Source of the DNA: Rubripirellula obstinata
GTDB taxonomy: Bacteria; Planctomycetota; Planctomycetia; Pirellulales; Pirellulaceae
DNA: 51,118 nt
Assembly: GCF_001642955.1 (NCBI RefSeq)
Contig: NZ_LWSK01000036.1
Span: 1-51,118, forward strand
Reading direction: 5' to 3'
Shown: positions 16,144 to 25,300 of the stretch, one piece after another
How positions within the stretch are numbered: the stretch's first letter is position 1
How the letters are laid out: each line of letters begins with the position of its first letter
Notes under the pieces: generated by a model
Databases searched by the model: none
Told to the model about the DNA's origin: nothing
Seen by the model: the letters and a program-made list of their open reading frames with translations, nothing else
Program-made: the position numbers and the translations under genes

Positions 16144-17639
16144 GCCACGTTTCGCGTTTGGTGATCGGGTGCCAGGTGATCGGGGGCCAGGTGATCGGAT
16201 GCCAGTCCCATGACTCGCAGCGTGTTGACGGCGTCGTGCTGTTGCTGCAGTTTTTTTGCGTACGCCGATGCCCGTTCCATCATTGCGGGGCGGTGCTTTT
16301 TGAATTGGCGCATCAAGTCGGGGATTTCGCTTCGGTCTTGGTAGATGAAGCCGATGCTGCGGTGACCGCCGGCTTTGCGGACTTGCTCGGCTAACCAACA
16401 ATTGTCGGGAACGATCACCGGAACGCCGCGGCCGAGCATTTCTAATAGCACGCCGCTGCATCGAGCCTTGTAGCGTTGCGGTTCGTACAGAAACAGTCCC
16501 ACGTCAGCGGTGTCGAGCCAGCGGTGATAGTCGTCCGTCGATAGATCCGATGTCATGACTTCAAGCGGCGAATTCGCCGACCCGTTCATTGCCTTGCGAT
16601 AGCAACCATGCAACGTGGATGGGATCATCGATTCCCATTTTTGAGGTGGCATCTGCATCGACACTTGATAGTCGTGATTGTTCAAGTGCATTGCCTGCAC
16701 GTCCAGCAAGAAATCATGAATCGATTCCCTGCCCTTCTCTGCTCTAGGAAGTCCGGCCAAGACAAGCTTCAGTGGTTTCTTGCAATTGGATTCCGGTTCA
16801 GCGGCAATTTGCTTTTCTAAGTGCGGGCGTGTCCGAGTCGGGTAGGGAATGACGCTGATGGGTGTTCCAACGTTAGATTGCCGCCACTGCTGTGCCAGCG
16901 AAGTCGTTGTTGCGTGCAGGTGGACGTCGTGAGGCCCCATCAATTTGATCGCTTGGCGAGTCTGACGCCCGATTTGTTTTAGGCGTTCTTGTTTGTCGGG
17001 CTGATCATCGGTCGTCAAAGCAAAGTGCAGAATGATGTCGATGCGCAGGCTTGGCAGTTTTGCTTGTTGAAGCGCTGACGCAAGTGCCAGCATCAAAAAG
17101 TCATCACCGGTGCTGATTAGCAACCGATCATTTGACGTCGGCTTGATTCGTTCGACGAGACTCAGGAAGTTGTCCTTCCAAGTTTCCAGCATCCGCGATG
17201 GACGCTTTGACGGTGGAACGCAGGAATCGCGAAAGGACTGGACGACTCGGTTCCAGGGACTCCGATCTGAAGGCATTCCAGTCAGCGAGCGAGCGACCGT
17301 TGACTCGCCATCAACGCCCATGGACCATCGAAGCAGACGACGGGTTTGAAAGATTGGCACAATCGGAAACGTCGTGCGAGCTTGTGCTGAATCAAATGTT
17401 TCGTGGGTTGCCAGCATGGGGTCGTACCCAACCTTTTTGGCACCCGTCATCAACAAGTTTGAAAGCTCGTAGAAGTGTCCACCGATGCAGCGCACATTAT
17501 CATCCACGACAATCATTCGGGATGATCGCTTTTCCGGTTGACGCGGTGATGGCGTGCTTTGAGGCATGGTAAAGGCGACTTCAGAGTGCGGAACCGCGAT
17601 GAAACGGATGTCGGTGCTAGCTGCACGTAATCCAGTCAT
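16140..17639 (-). CDS. glycosyltransferase, GT-B fold (GT4-like)
   Basis: Predicted cytosolic or membrane-associated sugar transferase of up to 499 residues. N-terminal acceptor domain starts at MIVVDDNVRCIGGHFYEL; the C-terminal nucleotide-sugar domain has LVLAGLPRAEKG and the E-rich GT4 region ADVGLFLYEPQRYKARCSGV ... LLEMLGRGVPVIVPD. No signal peptide. The start is uncertain: ATGs at 17639, 17567 and 17516 are all possible and none has a strong ribosome site. The C-terminus carries a 15-bp minisatellite (DHLAP repeats), and its stop codon lies in a hairpin element, so the tail may be recently altered. No other envelope genes are adjacent, so the product is unknown. Confidence 0.72.
   Translation of the reverse strand: MTGLRAASTDIRFIAVPHSEVAFTMPQSTPSPRQPEKRSSRMIVVDDNVRCIGGHFYELSNLLMTGAKKVGYDPMLATHETFDSAQARTTFPIVPIFQTRRLLRWSMGVDGESTVARSLTGMPSDRSPWNRVVQSFRDSCVPPSKRPSRMLETWKDNFLSLVERIKPTSNDRLLISTGDDFLMLALASALQQAKLPSLRIDIILHFALTTDDQPDKQERLKQIGRQTRQAIKLMGPHDVHLHATTTSLAQQWRQSNVGTPISVIPYPTRTRPHLEKQIAAEPESNCKKPLKLVLAGLPRAEKGRESIHDFLLDVQAMHLNNHDYQVSMQMPPQKWESMIPSTLHGCYRKAMNGSANSPLEVMTSDLSTDDYHRWLDTADVGLFLYEPQRYKARCSGVLLEMLGRGVPVIVPDNCWLAEQVRKAGGHRSIGFIYQDRSEIPDLMRQFKKHRPAMMERASAYAKKLQQQHDAVNTLRVMGLASDHLAPDHLAPDHQTRNVA
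16161..16205 (-). repeat. 15-bp tandem repeat, three copies, in frame
   Basis: Three copies of GTGATCGGGTGCCAG with one or two changes. They encode repeated DHLAP at the glycosyltransferase C-terminus. Confidence 0.85.
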
Positions 17640-18007
17640 CGGGCTTTCGGACTCTGTTGTTTAAGTAAAGTTTTCTGTGTGTCTGGGTTAGGTAGCGATC
17701 GAAGTTGCCGATTTCGATGAAGTGTCGGAAAAACACTGTTGCTGGCGATAGATCGTTTTGGTGTTGTGATCAGAACCGCTGATTTTGTACCGTCCCGGGA
17801 ATATCACGCGGAGAATCAGAAACGCGATGGCCCGTTTCGACGGTCTCGCGTGCCATTTCGACGGTCTGGCGTACCATTTCGACGGTCTGGCGTACCATTT
17901 CGACGGTCTGGCGTACCATTTCGACGGTCTGGCGTACCATTTCGACGGTCTGGCGTACCATTTCGACGGTCTGGCGTAACTGTACGCTCAATAAAACAGA
18001 GGCAAGG
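17640..18007. other. intergenic region dominated by a 21-bp tandem repeat
   Basis: Divergent gap between the glycosyltransferase and the long lipoprotein gene. About 40% is the repeat at 17833-17979. All frames stay open through the repeat because the unit length is a multiple of three and lacks stops, which makes false coding signals. No separate gene is supported. Confidence 0.6.
17833..17979. repeat. 21-bp tandem repeat, seven copies
   Basis: Unit contains TTTCGACGGTCTGGCGTAC. Copies 2-6 (17854-17958) are identical; copy 1 has three changes and copy 7 one. There are no spacers. The period equals two helical turns, so the same face is presented each time. The array ends 28 nt before the start of the lipoprotein gene. 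Confidence 0.95.
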
Positions 18008-19924
18008 ATGCACTCTCAAAGTCAACGATGGACAACGATTTCAGCTTTAATCGCTGCGGCGTTCATCGTATCCGGATGTCGCGGTACCAAGCCGTTTGGA
18101 CGTTTCGCCAAGGTGACACCGAAAGTGACGCAAGAAACGGATGGCGATCTTCTGAATGTTGATCCGCCGCAACAGCGTTTGGCAACGTCGCGTCCGAGGC
18201 CCTCGTCCGAGATCGGTGGTGCTCCATCAAAGACTAGTCTTGGTGGGACCGAAATAACGATGACCGCCGAACCGGTGGAAGCCGGCCCACGTCAGAACAC
18301 CTCACCAAACAGCAGAACTGTTGCAGCCAATCGTCCGCCATCGACCAAGACTCGCAACACGTCTGTCTCCAAACGTAGGACGCTGCAGCAGGACATTGTT
18401 CGGCGTGATCCAGTGAGTCGGGAGAATCTGAGTCGAGACAGCAGCCGGACAGCAAAAACCGCTCGTCCCAGCCCGCAAGTCGAACGCTTAGCATCACAAC
18501 GAACAAAGGTTCAGGATGACGCCGTCGATCCGCAACACAGTGATCTGTTGGACGCCTTTGCTGACTATCCACCTGAAGTTCAACGAGAAGCACTACGACG
18601 ATTAGTAGCGGCCACATCAAAATCCGCGAAGAAAACTGAACAGCCGTCGGGTTTTGATTCGGAACTTCAGAAGCAAGCTCGAAACCTACCGAAGCTTCCC
18701 CCGGCAAAGAATGCTGCCGCCGACGTGCCGGCAACACGTTTGGGAACGCCACAAGAATCCAAACCTCGACGTTCTTCGTCCGTTGTCACGGTGGCCGACC
18801 AATCCCGTCCGCACCAGAAGAAGCAGGCCGACGAACCCGCAGTAGAAAAGTTGGCAGCAAAACAGCAGCCTTCGGGTCGCGACTTGTTGGTTCAACAACA
18901 AAAAGCGGCGCAGCAAAAGATTGCGGCCATGACCAACCGAGTCTCGAATCTTGCGACCGGTGTCCAGGAACCCAGCCGGGCCAACGACTACGACTTGCAA
19001 GCCGACGATTCAAGCGATCTTGCGACGTCAACGCCGCCGATCGTTACTTCGGTCGGAGATTTGGCTAGCGATCCAAATGAAAACAGCGTTCAGCCTGCAT
19101 CGGCAAGTCGTCCTAGTGGAATGGCGGATGACATGATTGCCAGAGCGGCTCCCGAATCCGGCGTTTCGGCGTCGCCATCCGGTGCAACGCCAAGTCATAC
19201 TATCTCGCCCGACGCCAATTCGCTTAGTGACGAACAACTCTATCAAGCTCTGGTCAAACAGCTTTCGACTGCCCCACAGGGTGAAAGTGAATCGCAGCGA
19301 TCGAGCCGTTTGATCAAACTTCGGCACCTGATGGTTTTATCGGGTGACGTTGATTCAGCCGTCAAGAAGATCGAGGGAATGTCGGAATCCGAACAAGAAT
19401 TTCTGCGACATCAACTGCTTGGATTGTGGACGATGGTTGACCCCAGTGGTCACCCCGTTGCCAGTCGTCGCATCACAACGGCGCTGCCGCAACTGCGACA
19501 AGCGACTCAGTTTGCCGCCGCGGCGACGGATTCGTTGGAAGTTCGATCGGTTTCTTTTTGCAGCGAAATCGAATCCTACGGACAGATCAAGCCATTCAAG
19601 TCGAATCGCTTTGACGCGGGCCAGCAGGTCATTTTGTACTGCGAGATCGAAAACTTTTCCGCCGAGAGGACCGGCGATGAGTACGTGACCGAGATGCAAG
19701 GTAGCTACGACATTTTTGATGCTAACAATCAAAAGGTTGTCAGTCAGTTGTTGCCCGCCGATCGTCAGGTGTCATCGAATTACCTTCGCGACTACTACAT
19801 CGCCTATCAAATGCACTTGCCAAAACAGCTTCCCGCTGGGAAGTATCGATTGCAGTTGACGATGGAAGACGTCGGTGGCAAGAAGTACGGACAATCGAGT
19901 ATTGATCTGCAGATTTCCAACTAG
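18008..19924 (+). CDS. long lipoprotein with disordered middle and C-terminal beta domain
   Basis: Exported protein of 638 residues. The signal ends in lipobox VSGC with Cys24, so lipid attachment is expected. Residues about 30-410 are rich in Ser, Pro, Gln, Lys and Arg with low complexity and look disordered; a short helical part (about 412-480) follows with SDEQLYQALVKQLS. The last ~130 residues (LEVRSVSFCSEIESYGQI ... LQLTMEDVGGKKYG) look like a compact beta sandwich. The ATG has AAGG just upstream. The array of 21-bp repeats lies directly before the ribosome site. I do not recognise the family; a scaffold or cell-envelope role is plausible. No partner genes are evident. Confidence 0.75.
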   Translation: MHSQSQRWTTISALIAAAFIVSGCRGTKPFGRFAKVTPKVTQETDGDLLNVDPPQQRLATSRPRPSSEIGGAPSKTSLGGTEITMTAEPVEAGPRQNTSPNSRTVAANRPPSTKTRNTSVSKRRTLQQDIVRRDPVSRENLSRDSSRTAKTARPSPQVERLASQRTKVQDDAVDPQHSDLLDAFADYPPEVQREALRRLVAATSKSAKKTEQPSGFDSELQKQARNLPKLPPAKNAAADVPATRLGTPQESKPRRSSSVVTVADQSRPHQKKQADEPAVEKLAAKQQPSGRDLLVQQQKAAQQKIAAMTNRVSNLATGVQEPSRANDYDLQADDSSDLATSTPPIVTSVGDLASDPNENSVQPASASRPSGMADDMIARAAPESGVSASPSGATPSHTISPDANSLSDEQLYQALVKQLSTAPQGESESQRSSRLIKLRHLMVLSGDVDSAVKKIEGMSESEQEFLRHQLLGLWTMVDPSGHPVASRRITTALPQLRQATQFAAAATDSLEVRSVSFCSEIESYGQIKPFKSNRFDAGQQVILYCEIENFSAERTGDEYVTEMQGSYDIFDANNQKVVSQLLPADRQVSSNYLRDYYIAYQMHLPKQLPAGKYRLQLTMEDVGGKKYGQSSIDLQISN

Positions 19925-19937
19925 CTTGCGGTAACCC

Positions 19938-20023
19938 GTAGCTGATCCCGCCAGGGTTCAGTCCTGCGCCGGTTGCGGTAGAGTCCGCAGTGGACGAATC
20001 TGAACCGTGGCCGATCCAGCTAC
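19938..20023. repeat. GTAGCTGATCC hairpin element, copy 2
   Basis: Starts with the same 24 nt as copy 1 at 7590 and ends in GATCCAGCTAC. It lies between two converging genes, as a terminator would. Confidence 0.6.
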
Positions 20024-20036
20024 GTTTGTGCAGCCG

Positions 20037-20606
20037 TCAAAATTCGATGGTGTCCATCACGTGATAGCTGGGGCCCTGCTTGTCCAGGAAGCTGCCGATC
20101 ATTTCGATTTCGTCGGCGATCATTTCGCCAAACACGGGGTCGGTCTTGTCTTGCATCTGCTCAATCACCGATTCGCTTGCCTTGCGACGACTGCCTTTGA
20201 TCCGGCCGATGGCTAAGTGTGGACGGTAGTCGCGGGGTTCGCGCTTGAATCCCAATTCCGCTAATTCAATTTCCAGCGATTCGACCAACTGGCACAGTGA
20301 ACCCGTTGGGTCTTGGATGCCGGCGTACAGAGTTCGTGGTTTATCCAGCGTGGGAAAACCGCCGACACCGCTAAAGATCAACTCGAATGGTTCCAGGTCA
20401 TCGACGACGTCGCGCACGACCTTACAGATTTCTGGCACCTCCACATTTTCCACATCGCCCAGGTGTTTCAGCAACAAACTAAGCTGATCGCCCGGCACCC
20501 AGCGGATGCCATCGTCTTCCTGGGCCAGTTTGCGGATAAACTTTGCAACCGAATTTTTAATTTCGGCCGGTAACGGGATCGCGATGAAGGAGCGTATTCT
20601 TTGCAT
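20037..20606 (-). CDS. thpR: ThpR-like 2'-5' RNA ligase / RNA cyclic phosphodiesterase family, first His missing
   Basis: A 189-residue two-H phosphoesterase superfamily protein; active members open 2',3'-cyclic phosphate RNA ends. The order of elements is standard: MQRIRSFIAIPLP, GIRWVPGDQL, KHLGDV, PFELIFSGVGGFP and PHLAIGR. The two catalytic HxT motifs are changed. In the first, the expected HLTLKFLG reads SLLLKHLG (Ser43 for His, Leu45 for Thr). In the second, HLAIGR keeps His130 but has Ala132 for Thr. Enzyme activity is therefore doubtful. It diverges from the YheT-like gene with only 45 nt between starts. Confidence 0.83.
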   Translation of the reverse strand: MQRIRSFIAIPLPAEIKNSVAKFIRKLAQEDDGIRWVPGDQLSLLLKHLGDVENVEVPEICKVVRDVVDDLEPFELIFSGVGGFPTLDKPRTLYAGIQDPTGSLCQLVESLEIELAELGFKREPRDYRPHLAIGRIKGSRRKASESVIEQMQDKTDPVFGEMIADEIEMIGSFLDKQGPSYHVMDTIEF

Positions 20607-20651
20607 GGCACCATATTAAGATAAATTCCAATTAAGACAATTCGACACGCT

Positions 20652-21749
20652 TTGAGCCCAACCTTGTTTCAGCCGCCACCTTTCGTTCCCCATCGATTGA
20701 TACGCGGCGGTCATCTGCAAACCCTTTGCGCGTCGATGGCGATTGACGCAAAAAGTCTTGGCCGGAAGGGGCGAGATGCAACTGAAGTATTTCGAGTTCC
20801 CGTTTCCGATGGGGATTTTATTGCTCTGCACTGTGACTCGCAGCATGGTGACTCGCAGCACTGTGACTCGCGGCATGGTGACTCGCAGCATGATGTTCCG
20901 AAAACCAACCAGCAGCCATCCATGGGATCGATGTTGCTGATTCACGGTTTGACGGGATGTCATGCCGCGCCCTACATGATTCGTCTGGCAAAGTGTTTCT
21001 TGGATCAGGGCTACCGGACTTATCGAATGGACATGCGTGGATTTGGCCAGGCTCGAAATTGGTCATCCAATCTGGCACATGCTGGCCGCAGCGATGATGT
21101 TATCGCTGCCCTGTCCGCGATCCATGACCAGAATCCTGGTCAGCCGATTTCCGCGACCGGAATTTCATTGGGTGCTGCCCAGTTGTTAAGAGGCATCGCA
21201 AGAATCGATGCAGGGCTTGATCCACAGCCCACTTGGCGAAACTCCTTGCGTGGGATTGCGGCAATCTCGCCGCCGATTGATTTGGTTCGTTGTAGCGAAA
21301 ACATGCAGCGACGAACGCGAAAGCTTTACAATCGATACTTCATCCGCAACTTGATCAGTCGGCTGCCGCCTGGCGTGATCGAACGACCGGACTTTCAACA
21401 AATCAATGCCGGTCCGCGTTGCCGAACGTTATGGGAATTGGACGACCAATTTACTGCCCCGCTTAGCGGATTTGAAAACGCCAAACAGTATTATGAGCAA
21501 TCGTCGGCGCGGACCGTGATCCATCACTTGCAAACGCCCACGCTGATTTTGGCGGCGGCCGATGACCCGATTGTCCCGATCGACTGTTTTGAGCAAATCC
21601 AATCCGCGTTAAGTGAATCGACTACTTTGTTGACGCCCAGCAGTGGAGGTCATGTGGGGTTCGTCGGTCCAGGTCGTCGGTGCTGGATCGACGATGTGGT
21701 TTCAGCTTGGTTCAGTGCCCATGCAAAACAGTCGCCACGAATCGTTTAG
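20652..21749 (+). CDS. YheT-like alpha/beta hydrolase
   Basis: A 365-residue alpha/beta-hydrolase of the YheT/EMB8 group. The N-terminal GGHLQTL is the group signature, followed by LLIHGLTGCHAAPY, MRGFGQA, and the nucleophile elbow GISLGA with Ser172; Asp304 or Asp305 in AADDPIVP and His334 in GGHVGF complete the triad. There is an insertion of GDSQH-type repeats (about residues 60-79) from a 15-bp minisatellite, in a loop just before the core. The TTG at 20652 is the likely start, as the family begins close to FVPHRLIRGGHLQTL. Substrate unknown; relatives act on short esters. Confidence 0.85.
   Translation: MSPTLFQPPPFVPHRLIRGGHLQTLCASMAIDAKSLGRKGRDATEVFRVPVSDGDFIALHCDSQHGDSQHCDSRHGDSQHDVPKTNQQPSMGSMLLIHGLTGCHAAPYMIRLAKCFLDQGYRTYRMDMRGFGQARNWSSNLAHAGRSDDVIAALSAIHDQNPGQPISATGISLGAAQLLRGIARIDAGLDPQPTWRNSLRGIAAISPPIDLVRCSENMQRRTRKLYNRYFIRNLISRLPPGVIERPDFQQINAGPRCRTLWELDDQFTAPLSGFENAKQYYEQSSARTVIHHLQTPTLILAAADDPIVPIDCFEQIQSALSESTTLLTPSSGGHVGFVGPGRRCWIDDVVSAWFSAHAKQSPRIV
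20833..20892 (+). repeat. 15-bp tandem repeat, four copies, in frame
   Basis: Four copies of GTGACTCGCAGCATG (copies 1 and 4 identical, 2 and 3 with small changes) inside the hydrolase gene. Confidence 0.92.
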
Positions 21750-21823
21750 CCGCGTGCCCAGCGGGCCGCGCGTTTTGAGACGCGGCCAGGCATGCCTGTA
21801 CGCGCGGCCCGCTGGGCACGCGG
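21750..21823. repeat. CCGCGTG hairpin, perfect 23-bp stem, changed arm sequence
   Basis: Arms 21750-21772 and 21801-21823 pair perfectly. Both start/end with the same CCGCGTG / CACGCGG as the hairpins at 2345-2406 and 50997-51051, but the inner part differs on both arms in a compensating way. It lies between the ends of two converging genes. Confidence 0.8.
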
Positions 21824-21839
21824 TTTAACCGGTTCGCGG

Positions 21840-22202
21840 TTACTTGGTCGTCCAAACTGCTTCGGGTTCGATTTCGTCAGCGACGGGGGATCCCTGGTCA
21901 GCCCGTCCGCTGCCTTCCAGTCGGCTGATCACTTCAACCGTCATGTCTTGATCGCACTTGATTTGGCAACTCAAACGAATGCCTTTCCCGTCTAATTCAC
22001 GAGCTTTCAGCGTGTCGGATTCGGCTTGCGTGATCTGATCGGGTTCGCCATCGGTGAATTGAACGCGACAGGTTGTACACCGCGACTTTCCACCGCAGGC
22101 GTGTAATTGATCGGTCCCTGCGTCTTGAACCAAGGCTTGAACGAGTCTTTTTCCGGCGGGGACGTCGAACGTGCCAACGTCTTTGACAGTTAATTTGGGC
22201 AT
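21840..22202 (-). CDS. 2Fe-2S ferredoxin
   Basis: Soluble electron carrier of 120 residues. Plant/adrenodoxin-type cluster ligands are Cys36, Cys42 and Cys45 in CGGKSRCTTCRV, with the fourth Cys79 in RLSCQ. The N-terminal beta-grasp (LTVKDVGTFDVPAGKRLVQALV) is typical. The last ~25 residues are an extra acidic tail. It is monocistronic, convergent with the hydrolase gene. The CGGKSRC spacing (CX5CX2C) is that of the vertebrate-type/isc ferredoxins. Partner not known. Confidence 0.92.
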   Translation of the reverse strand: MPKLTVKDVGTFDVPAGKRLVQALVQDAGTDQLHACGGKSRCTTCRVQFTDGEPDQITQAESDTLKARELDGKGIRLSCQIKCDQDMTVEVISRLEGSGRADQGSPVADEIEPEAVWTTK

Positions 22203-22356
22203 AAAGTTGCTCCACTAGTTTACGGGTAAGGTCGGTTTGTAAGGCGACAATGTAGTGTCTTGGCAAAACAGGCAAAGAGGCATCGAGAAACAGCGGCGTC
22301 GGTGTTAGGATGTCGGATTGGCCGGTACTTGACCTTCAGTTGATGGAATTCGCAGT

Positions 22357-25300
22357 ATGGATTTAATGTCCGACGACGCAATTAGCGCGTTTGGGATTTT
22401 GGTGGGTGAGGCAATCGAGCGTGTGGTGGACCGTCATGACGGATCGCTGGACAAACGTGCGGCGATGATGACGGTCGATTCACCGACGTTTTCTCGAGCC
22501 GATGCGTCGATGGTGTTTGACTTTAAGGTCAAAGGCAATCGACAAAGCACGGTCGCTTGCAGCATCACGATCGGTGCTGCCGAAGGAATCGAAAAGGACG
22601 AAGACTTCGATTTCTCGCCTGACAGCGGATCGTTGGATGCAACGATCCAATGTGAATGCGATCCATTCAAAGAAGAGAAAGCTTGCCAGCACACCTTGGC
22701 CACCGTTTGGTGGCTGCAGGAACAATTGGCCCGTCGCGGGGCTGGGGACGTGTTCGAGTTTTTGAACGACTTGGAAGTCGATCATGTCGCCGCGGGCCGC
22801 GAACTGGTTGACGAACTGCTTAGCTTCTCAAAAGAAATGGCGGCCGAAACCGCCGATGCCGAACCGACTCGATTGCAATGGCGAATCGGGCTGCCCAATT
22901 CTCGTTACTACAGCCCGATTTCGATTTCCGCCTACGAACAGCGGATGCGAAAAAACAAAAAAGGTTGGACCAAGGGACGCGAAGTTCGCAGTTTTGATTT
23001 GCTCCGCCGCGACTTTTCAGATTGCCGCGCCGACGGTCGCATCGCTGCGATGGTGGCCAAGCCCAGCTATTCGTTTGACGAAGATCATTACAACGAATTT
23101 CAAGCTTTGCAGGCCATGGTCGGCCATGACAACGTTGCCTGGGATGATTCCGACGCCACGCAAGTCAGTATTTTTTCGTCCGAACTAACACTGACGCTCA
23201 ACCCGGTCACTGTTGTCGATGAAGAGGGCGACGAGGAAAACGAAACAGCGCCACCCCAGCGCGGCGATCGCGATCTAAACAGCGACGCCAACGCGATGCT
23301 GCGGTTCCAACCCAGTTTGCAAGCGTCGGGAATGAAAATCGATCCGCATGATTGCGAAGTCATTCTTGGGCATGCCAGCCCGGTTGATCCGATCGTGATT
23401 TTGGTCGATGCCAAGGGGCACCGTGTCGTGGTTTGTACGCTGCGTGATCCCAAAGCGACTCGCATCATTCAGTATTTGATCCGCAACGATTTCTCTGACA
23501 TTTTGCTCGATCACGAATCAGCGGCCCGGTTTAGCGTGGGCAGCGCGACGGTGGATTCGCTTATCCGAGTCGAGTTGCCGCCTGAATTGGCCGGTCCGAT
23601 CGAACCGGTGGTTGCGGAACTGGTGATGGAATTATTGCCGCGTCCGGGTGCCGGAGTTTGCATTCGTTTGGGAATGCACGAACCACGGTTTCGCGAACTT
23701 CAAGTGCCTGGCGATCCGCCCGAAACGTTGTCGTGTTTGACCGAAGAAGGCCCCGTGCGTCTGCAGCGTGATTTGAAGTCTGAACAGGTGATCGCGTCGT
23801 CGATCATCGATCGGTTTGGCCTGAACTCGCTTTCGCCCGATGGTCATTTCCGCTGGGTCGCGACCTCGGACGAGATCGCACTGGACCTATTGGCGAGCCT
23901 GTATTCCGCGGGCGAAGAAGCGCCGCGATTGATCTGGCCCGAAGGTGAATCCATCCGCGTGCGTGGCGAGATCACGCCATCAAGCTTGCGAGTTCAGATT
24001 GATGACCGACGCGATTGGTTTGGGCTATCGGGCAGCGTTAATTTGGATGGCCAGGATGTACCACTGGAAGAATTGCTATTGGCGGTTCGCGACAATCGTT
24101 CGCTGGTACAAGTCGGCGACCGAGAGTTCGCGAAAATCTCGGACGCGTTCCGAAAACGTTTGCAGCAATTGGGTGACACGGTCGTTGCCGATCGCGGCAA
24201 CCTGAAAATCGCCGACGCGGTGGTCCCAGCGATCCAAGATTTAATCGGCGAAGATGTTTCCATCGAAGCGACGGCAAGGTGGCACGAATCGCTCGCCAAG
24301 TTGGAATCGCTGAAAGATTGGACGCCTGAAAAGCCAAGTGGTTTGGACGCGACGCTGCGTGATTACCAATTGGAAGGTTACCAGTGGTTGGCTCGATTGG
24401 CCGCTTGGGGAGTCGGCGGCGTGCTGGCCGATGACATGGGTTTGGGTAAGACCGTACAAACACTGGGTGTGTTGCTTGATCGTGCCGAAGGCGGGCCTGC
24501 ACTGATCGTGGCACCGACCAGCGTTGGTGATAACTGGGTTCGTGAATCTGAACGCTTTTCACCGTCACTCAATCCGCTGCTGTATCGTGAAAGCAATCGC
24601 GACGAATTGATCGAATCGGCCAAGGAAGGTGACTTGGTGATCGTCAGTTATCAATTGCTGCAGCGTGATGCTGAAAAGTTTGCTTCGCGGCCTTGGTATT
24701 CTTTGGTGCTCGATGAAGCACAGTTCATCAAGAACTCGCAAACCAAAACGTCGCGTGCGGTTCGCGCGATCGATGCTGATTGGCGAATTGGATTGTCCGG
24801 TACACCGCTGGAAAATCATCTGGGTGAATTGTGGAGCCTGTTCCGAACGCTCAGCCCTGGTTTGCTGGGATCGTGGGAACGTTTCCGCAGCCGTTTTGCG
24901 GATCCGATCGAGCGACACAAAGACGACGAGCGTCGGCAATCGCTTTCGCGTTTGGTGCGACCTTTCATCTTGCGACGTACCAAGAACGCGGTCTTGAAAG
25001 AGCTTCCGCCGAGAACTGAAATCACGTTGAAAGCTCAAATGAGCGATGGCGAACGCAAGTTGTACGAAGACGCACGCGTCGCCGCGCTGGCGGAGCTAAG
25101 CGGTGCCGCAGCCGCGGACAAAGAAGCGGGTGGAAAAGCCGGCCAGCAACGGATTCGAACGTTGGCTTGGTTGACCCGGCTTCGCCAGCTTTCCTGTCAT
25201 CCTCGATTGGTCGATGCGTCGTGGACCAAGGGATCCGCCAAGTTGGATCTGTTTAATTCTTTGGTCGATGAACTTCGCGATGGCGACCACCGAGCACTCG

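Noticed and set aside
17833-17979. CRISPR-like array
   Set aside because: Units are contiguous with no unique spacers and no cas genes are near.
17739-18050. Repetitive reading frames through the 21-bp repeat
   Set aside because: All frames are open only because the unit is a multiple of three without stops; there is no ribosome site and the predicted peptides are artefacts of the repeat.
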